Made by a program: the position numbers and the translations under genes. From assembly GCA_030640565.1 (NCBI GenBank), contig DAOWJD010000060.1, positions 1-17,576 on the forward strand: 17,576 nucleotides of DNA. The letters are read 5' to 3'. The notes beneath the pieces were generated by a model. It saw only the letters and a program-made list of their open reading frames with translations, was not told the origin of the DNA and did no database searches. This document shows, in pieces, positions 14,826-17,576 of the stretch; the first letter of the stretch is position 1, and each line of letters starts with the position of its first letter. Origin of the DNA: Nanobdellota archaeon. Its GTDB lineage: Archaea; Nanobdellota; Nanobdellia; Pacearchaeales; GW2011-AR1.

Positions 14826-15833
14826 TTAATATATAAAAATAAAGAAAGCCAGAATTATTATGAATATTTGGAATCCGTGGATGAGATATACAACCTCTTT
14901 TTCATAGACTTTTTTGCTTGGCTTTATTTTTTTAAGAATATAAATAGCAAGATGCTCTAAACCATAGATTTTTTTGTATGGTGGTTCTAAACTCCCATCT
15001 TTATTTGGTTTAGCAAATGATTGTTTTTCAAGTTTTCCGCGGAGTTTTAAACCTGTTTCAATTATATAAGGAATAAAGACAAAAATAGCTAGCTTTTGAA
15101 AACGTCCTAGAATAGCCATACCTGCAATAAGTGCCCCAATTGTCCATGTTAGAGAATCCCCTGGAAAAACCTTTGCAGGATATTTATTATAGAACCAAAA
15201 GCCAAGCAAAGCAAAAACCATTGTCAAACCAACTATGGCAAGCCAAGAATAACCAGTGACATAAGCAACATAAGAAAAAAATCCAAGTATAAGAATTCCT
15301 TGTCCAGCTTCTAATCCATTATAACCTGCTAGAAAATTATAAGTTGTTGTTGCCCCTGCAATTCCTATAGGGATTAAAAGCAAAGGGTAAATAAGTCCAA
15401 AATCTACTAATCCGAAAAATGGAAGATTTATCGTTGATGTTCCTGCATTAATCACAACTAAAGGGATTGCAGCAACAAACGCAAGCAAAATTCTTGTTCT
15501 TTTTGATAAACCCTTGTTTTTCCAGCCTAACAAATCATCCATAATCCCAACTATTGATAAAATAAGGACAACACTTAACAAAGCAAAAATATAAAGATTT
15601 ACCGAATCAAAATCTTTCATAACAAAAGTCCTTATAGCAACATAATAAAAAACCCCGATGATGAAAGCAATAACAACAACTATCCCTCCAGAACCAGCTA
15701 TATTTTTCGGTTTTCTATACTTATTCATATCTTCCCAGACAAGCCCTGCTCTTTTGGCTTTGTCTATCCAGAAAGGAATTGTGATAAATGTTAAAAGAAA
15801 ACTAATAATCAATGAACCAACAAGTAAACTCAT
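14826..15833 (-). CDS. UDP-GlcNAc:dolichyl-phosphate GlcNAc-1-phosphate transferase-like (GPT/DPAGT1, AglH type)
   Basis: 335 residues, about ten membrane segments, the size of the MraY/WecA/GPT superfamily. It would transfer a sugar-1-phosphate (GlcNAc in the eukaryotic enzyme) from UDP to a polyprenyl/dolichyl phosphate, the first step of N-glycan assembly. Seen: D99-D100 in MDDLLGWKNKGLSK (98-111), NFLAGYNGLEAGQ (166-178), which is the DPAGT1/archaeal form rather than the bacterial NxxNxxDG form, and FPGDSLTW (223-230, D226). The last cytoplasmic loop (PNKDGSLEPPY) lacks the HIPRPR element seen in WecA/DPAGT1, as is common in archaeal members. Own promoter, leaderless spacing; 41 nt upstream of aglB. 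Family sure; exact sugar inferred. Confidence 0.92.
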   Translation of the reverse strand: MSLLVGSLIISFLLTFITIPFWIDKAKRAGLVWEDMNKYRKPKNIAGSGGIVVVIAFIIGVFYYVAIRTFVMKDFDSVNLYIFALLSVVLILSIVGIMDDLLGWKNKGLSKRTRILLAFVAAIPLVVINAGTSTINLPFFGLVDFGLIYPLLLIPIGIAGATTTYNFLAGYNGLEAGQGILILGFFSYVAYVTGYSWLAIVGLTMVFALLGFWFYNKYPAKVFPGDSLTWTIGALIAGMAILGRFQKLAIFVFIPYIIETGLKLRGKLEKQSFAKPNKDGSLEPPYKKIYGLEHLAIYILKKIKPSKKVYEKEVVYLIHGFQIFIIILAFFIFIY

Positions 15834-15854
15834 AATTAATTAAGCCATTTTCCA

Positions 15855-15862
15855 TTTTTAAA
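15855..15862 (-). promoter_or_regulatory. TATA-like box of the GPT gene
   Basis: TTTAAAAA on the minus strand, centred 25.5 nt before ATG 15833, in the 71-nt gap after the SpoIIM-like gene. Confidence 0.55.
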
Positions 15863-15904
15863 TTTTATAGAAATGAATTCCATGAGATATTATTCAAAAT
15901 TCAT

Positions 15905-16765
15905 CTAGAAAAGTAAGGGGGTGAAATAAACTTCTATGACAGCAGCAAATAGAAGAATTATTAAGGCAATAAATAAAAGAATAACTGTATTTTCTAGAAC
16001 ATGAATAAATCTTTTACCATGTATACCATTTCTAAGAATTCCTACCCCAAAAATGCCCCCTGCCAGAGCTGTTATGAAATAGGCTGCAATTTCTGGAAAT
16101 CCATGAATCATATATCTTAAAATTCCTAAGGGAATATCTGAGATTGTATTTCGTGTAAAAACAGTTATGGCAGCAGAAATAACACTGGCATTCCATGTAA
16201 GAACAAATATAGCTCCCGCACCAAAGATCAGGGATAAGAGTAAAGTAAATATCATAACATAAACATTATTTTCAATTATTGAAAGAAACCTTAGTTCTTT
16301 TGTTACAGCGCCTGTTGCTAAAGGGGTTGTTTTTGCAAAATTATATCTTTCAATACATCCAGAAATATTTCCAGGACTATTTATTCTACAATAAGTTTCT
16401 ATCTGCGCATTAAAAAGATTTGAATCTCCAAGAACAATATGCCAGAATGAGAAAGCGATGATAAAACCCATAAAGAGCCACATAAGTGCAAAAATCGCGT
16501 CTTTATGAATCTTCCATACACTTAGAAATCCAACTGCCTCTTCATCTTCTGCTTCTTCTTTCTTTATTATATAATACATAAAAGGCAGGGAAAACATAAC
16601 AGCAAAAGTAACCACAATCATTCCCGAGTATTGTGAAAGAACAACATCTCCTGAGAAAAACCAATTTACAAGCAAAAGAGAAAGAGAAGCATAAATAATT
16701 CCTACAAAAAACATTTTCCAAGGCCCTTTTTCAACCCTTCTTGGATTAACCATGCTTTCTAACAT
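15905..16765 (-). CDS. SpoIIM-family (DUF95) integral membrane protein
   Basis: 286 residues with about six membrane segments (near 19-37, 48-66, 91-110, 165-195, 225-245, 262-283). The conserved core of the family, NTISDIPLGILRYMIHGFPEIAAYFITALAGG (first 20 residues and remainder span about 203-234), is clear, including the invariant HG-x-PE element at about 219-223. In Bacillus the namesake works in peptidoglycan remodelling during engulfment; archaeal homologues have no established role. An extracytoplasmic loop near 110-160 carries two cysteines and two N-x-S/T sequons, so it could itself be a target of AglB. A second in-frame ATG lies at 16753, but ATG 16765 is 25.5 nt from the TATA centre. 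It is transcribed divergently from the isomerase-like gene through one shared promoter element. Confidence 0.85.
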   Translation of the reverse strand: MLESMVNPRRVEKGPWKMFFVGIIYASLSLLLVNWFFSGDVVLSQYSGMIVVTFAVMFSLPFMYYIIKKEEAEDEEAVGFLSVWKIHKDAIFALMWLFMGFIIAFSFWHIVLGDSNLFNAQIETYCRINSPGNISGCIERYNFAKTTPLATGAVTKELRFLSIIENNVYVMIFTLLLSLIFGAGAIFVLTWNASVISAAITVFTRNTISDIPLGILRYMIHGFPEIAAYFITALAGGIFGVGILRNGIHGKRFIHVLENTVILLFIALIILLFAAVIEVYFTPLLF

Positions 16766-16786
16766 AAAGAGAATAAAAAAAGAGAA

Positions 16787-16794
16787 TTTTTAAA
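16787..16794. promoter_or_regulatory. single TATA-like box midway between divergent genes
   Basis: TTTTTAAA on plus reads TTTAAAAA on minus. Its centre (16790.5) is exactly 25.5 nt from both ATG 16816 (plus) and ATG 16765 (minus). No second TATA-like box at suitable spacing is seen in the 50-nt gap, so one element may serve both directions. Confidence 0.55.
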
Positions 16795-16815
16795 CTTTCT
16801 TAAATTTAATAATCC

Positions 16816-17576
16816 ATGAATAAAATAGAAAATATAAGTAAAATAAAAAAGAAAAAAATATTTGAGGAAATTATCCAGGATATAAAAGATATTAAAATTC
16901 AGGGAGCAAGAAATATTGCAAAAGAGGCTCTTTATGCGTATTTTCTGATTCCTACAAAAAGATCAAAGAAAAAACTTCTTTCTTTAAGGCCAACAGAACC
17001 ATTGCTTAAAAATGTGCTTGACAGGACAAAAGAAAAGTCTTATGAGGAAATTATGGGGTATTTTGATAATACTCAGAAAAAAATAAACCAGCTTATGCTG
17101 AAAATAATTAAAAACAACGACGTAATTTTTACACACTGCCACTCTTCAACTGTAAGCAAAGCCTTGGTATATACAAAGAAAAAAGGAAAAAAATTCGAAA
17201 TTTATGCTACTGAAACCAGGCCCTTATATCAGGGAAGAAAAACTATTATGGAGATGAGAAAAGCAGGAATAAAAGCAACTTTTTTTATTGATTCTGCAGC
17301 CCAGGTTGCTCTTACAGAAAAACAAGGAACAAAGAAAGCCACTAAATTTTTTATCGGTGCAGATGCTTTGCTGAAAGACGGAATTGTAAATAAAATAGGA
17401 AGCAGTATGTTTGTTCACATAGCTCATGAAAATAAGATTCCTGTTTATATTTTTGCAAGTTCATGGAAATTTACACCAAGGCCGGTAAAAATGGAGCAGA
17501 GGAGCTTTAAAGAGGTATGGAAAAAAGCCCCTATGCAAAGTAAAATAAAAAACCCTGCTTTTTCATTTGTTCCAAA
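16816..17576 (+). CDS. ribose-1,5-bisphosphate isomerase-like protein (eIF-2B alpha family), cut by window edge
   Basis: The first 253 residues of an open frame running off the right edge; full relatives are about 320 residues. The helical head has IQGARNIAKEAL (28-39), as in archaeal R15P isomerases. The Rossmann part shows THCHSS (106-111, C108), ETRPLYQGR (133-141), TFFIDSA and GADALLKDGIVNKIG (181-195, D183). The Cys and Asp correspond to the catalytic pair of Thermococcus ribose-1,5-bisphosphate isomerase and of MtnA; translation factor eIF2B subunits usually lack them. The enzyme forms ribulose-1,5-bisphosphate in the archaeal AMP salvage route that feeds form III RuBisCO, common in DPANN. 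The AMP phosphorylase and RuBisCO genes are not in the window. Isomerase over translation factor is inferred from C108/D183. Confidence 0.85.
   Translation, partial: MNKIENISKIKKKKIFEEIIQDIKDIKIQGARNIAKEALYAYFLIPTKRSKKKLLSLRPTEPLLKNVLDRTKEKSYEEIMGYFDNTQKKINQLMLKIIKNNDVIFTHCHSSTVSKALVYTKKKGKKFEIYATETRPLYQGRKTIMEMRKAGIKATFFIDSAAQVALTEKQGTKKATKFFIGADALLKDGIVNKIGSSMFVHIAHENKIPVYIFASSWKFTPRPVKMEQRSFKEVWKKAPMQSKIKNPAFSFVP

Noticed and set aside
17224..17427. 67-residue minus-strand frame near the right edge
   Set aside because: It is antisense to the conserved core of the isomerase-like gene; Cys/Phe/Ser-rich shadow composition.
1..17576. CRISPR arrays, tRNA or rRNA genes, riboswitches
   Set aside because: No spaced direct repeats, no cloverleaf-like or conserved rRNA segments were seen by eye on either strand; all sizeable gaps are under 200 nt.

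Overview
The window reads as an AT-rich DPANN-type archaeal genome (Woesearchaeota/Pacearchaeota-like; this rank is inference). The archaeal signs are a large STT3/AglB oligosaccharyltransferase, a DPAGT1-like GlcNAc-1-phosphate transferase with the eukaryote/archaeal NGLE motif, an archaeal SpoIIM-family membrane protein, a ribose-1,5-bisphosphate-isomerase-type protein, and repeated TATA-like boxes centred about 25-27 nt before start codons, which is the layout of leaderless archaeal transcripts.

Layout. (1) 1-179: the start of a minus-strand gene cut by the window edge, with a GC-rich hairpin just before it. (2) 192-875: an HD-domain phosphohydrolase on the plus strand. (3) 887-5580, minus strand: a C-methyltransferase/cupin fusion and a GT4-like glycosyltransferase in one unit, then gmd (GDP-mannose 4,6-dehydratase) and a Nudix protein, each with its own promoter. 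The last two promoters lie in two copies of the same 56-nt sequence. (4) 5731-7658, plus strand: a GT4-like glycosyltransferase overlapping an RmlD-like SDR reductase by ATGA. (5) 11943-7661, minus strand: a four-gene overlapping operon, WecB-type epimerase > FkbM methyltransferase > GT4 > C-methyltransferase. (6) 16765-12013, minus strand: SpoIIM-like protein, GPT and AglB, each with its own promoter. (7) 16816 to the right edge, plus strand: a ribose-1,5-bisphosphate isomerase-like gene.

How it fits together. Units 3-5 are an accessory sugar-making and sugar-decorating island: Gmd gives GDP-4-keto-6-deoxymannose, the RmlD-like SDR could reduce a 4-keto sugar, two C-methyltransferases (one fused to a cupin) could make branched sugars, WecB would supply UDP-ManNAc, FkbM would cap by O-methylation, and three glycosyltransferases would assemble the chain. 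Unit 6 holds the core of N-glycosylation: GPT loads the lipid carrier and AglB moves the finished glycan to protein. The most natural reading is a locus for a strain-variable, C- and O-methylated N-glycan or surface glycan. No unmistakably new machinery is visible. The observations most worth following are the methyltransferase-cupin fusion, the duplicated promoter cassette, the GDP-mannose-hydrolase-like Nudix protein beside gmd, and a single TATA-like box placed exactly midway between two divergent start codons.
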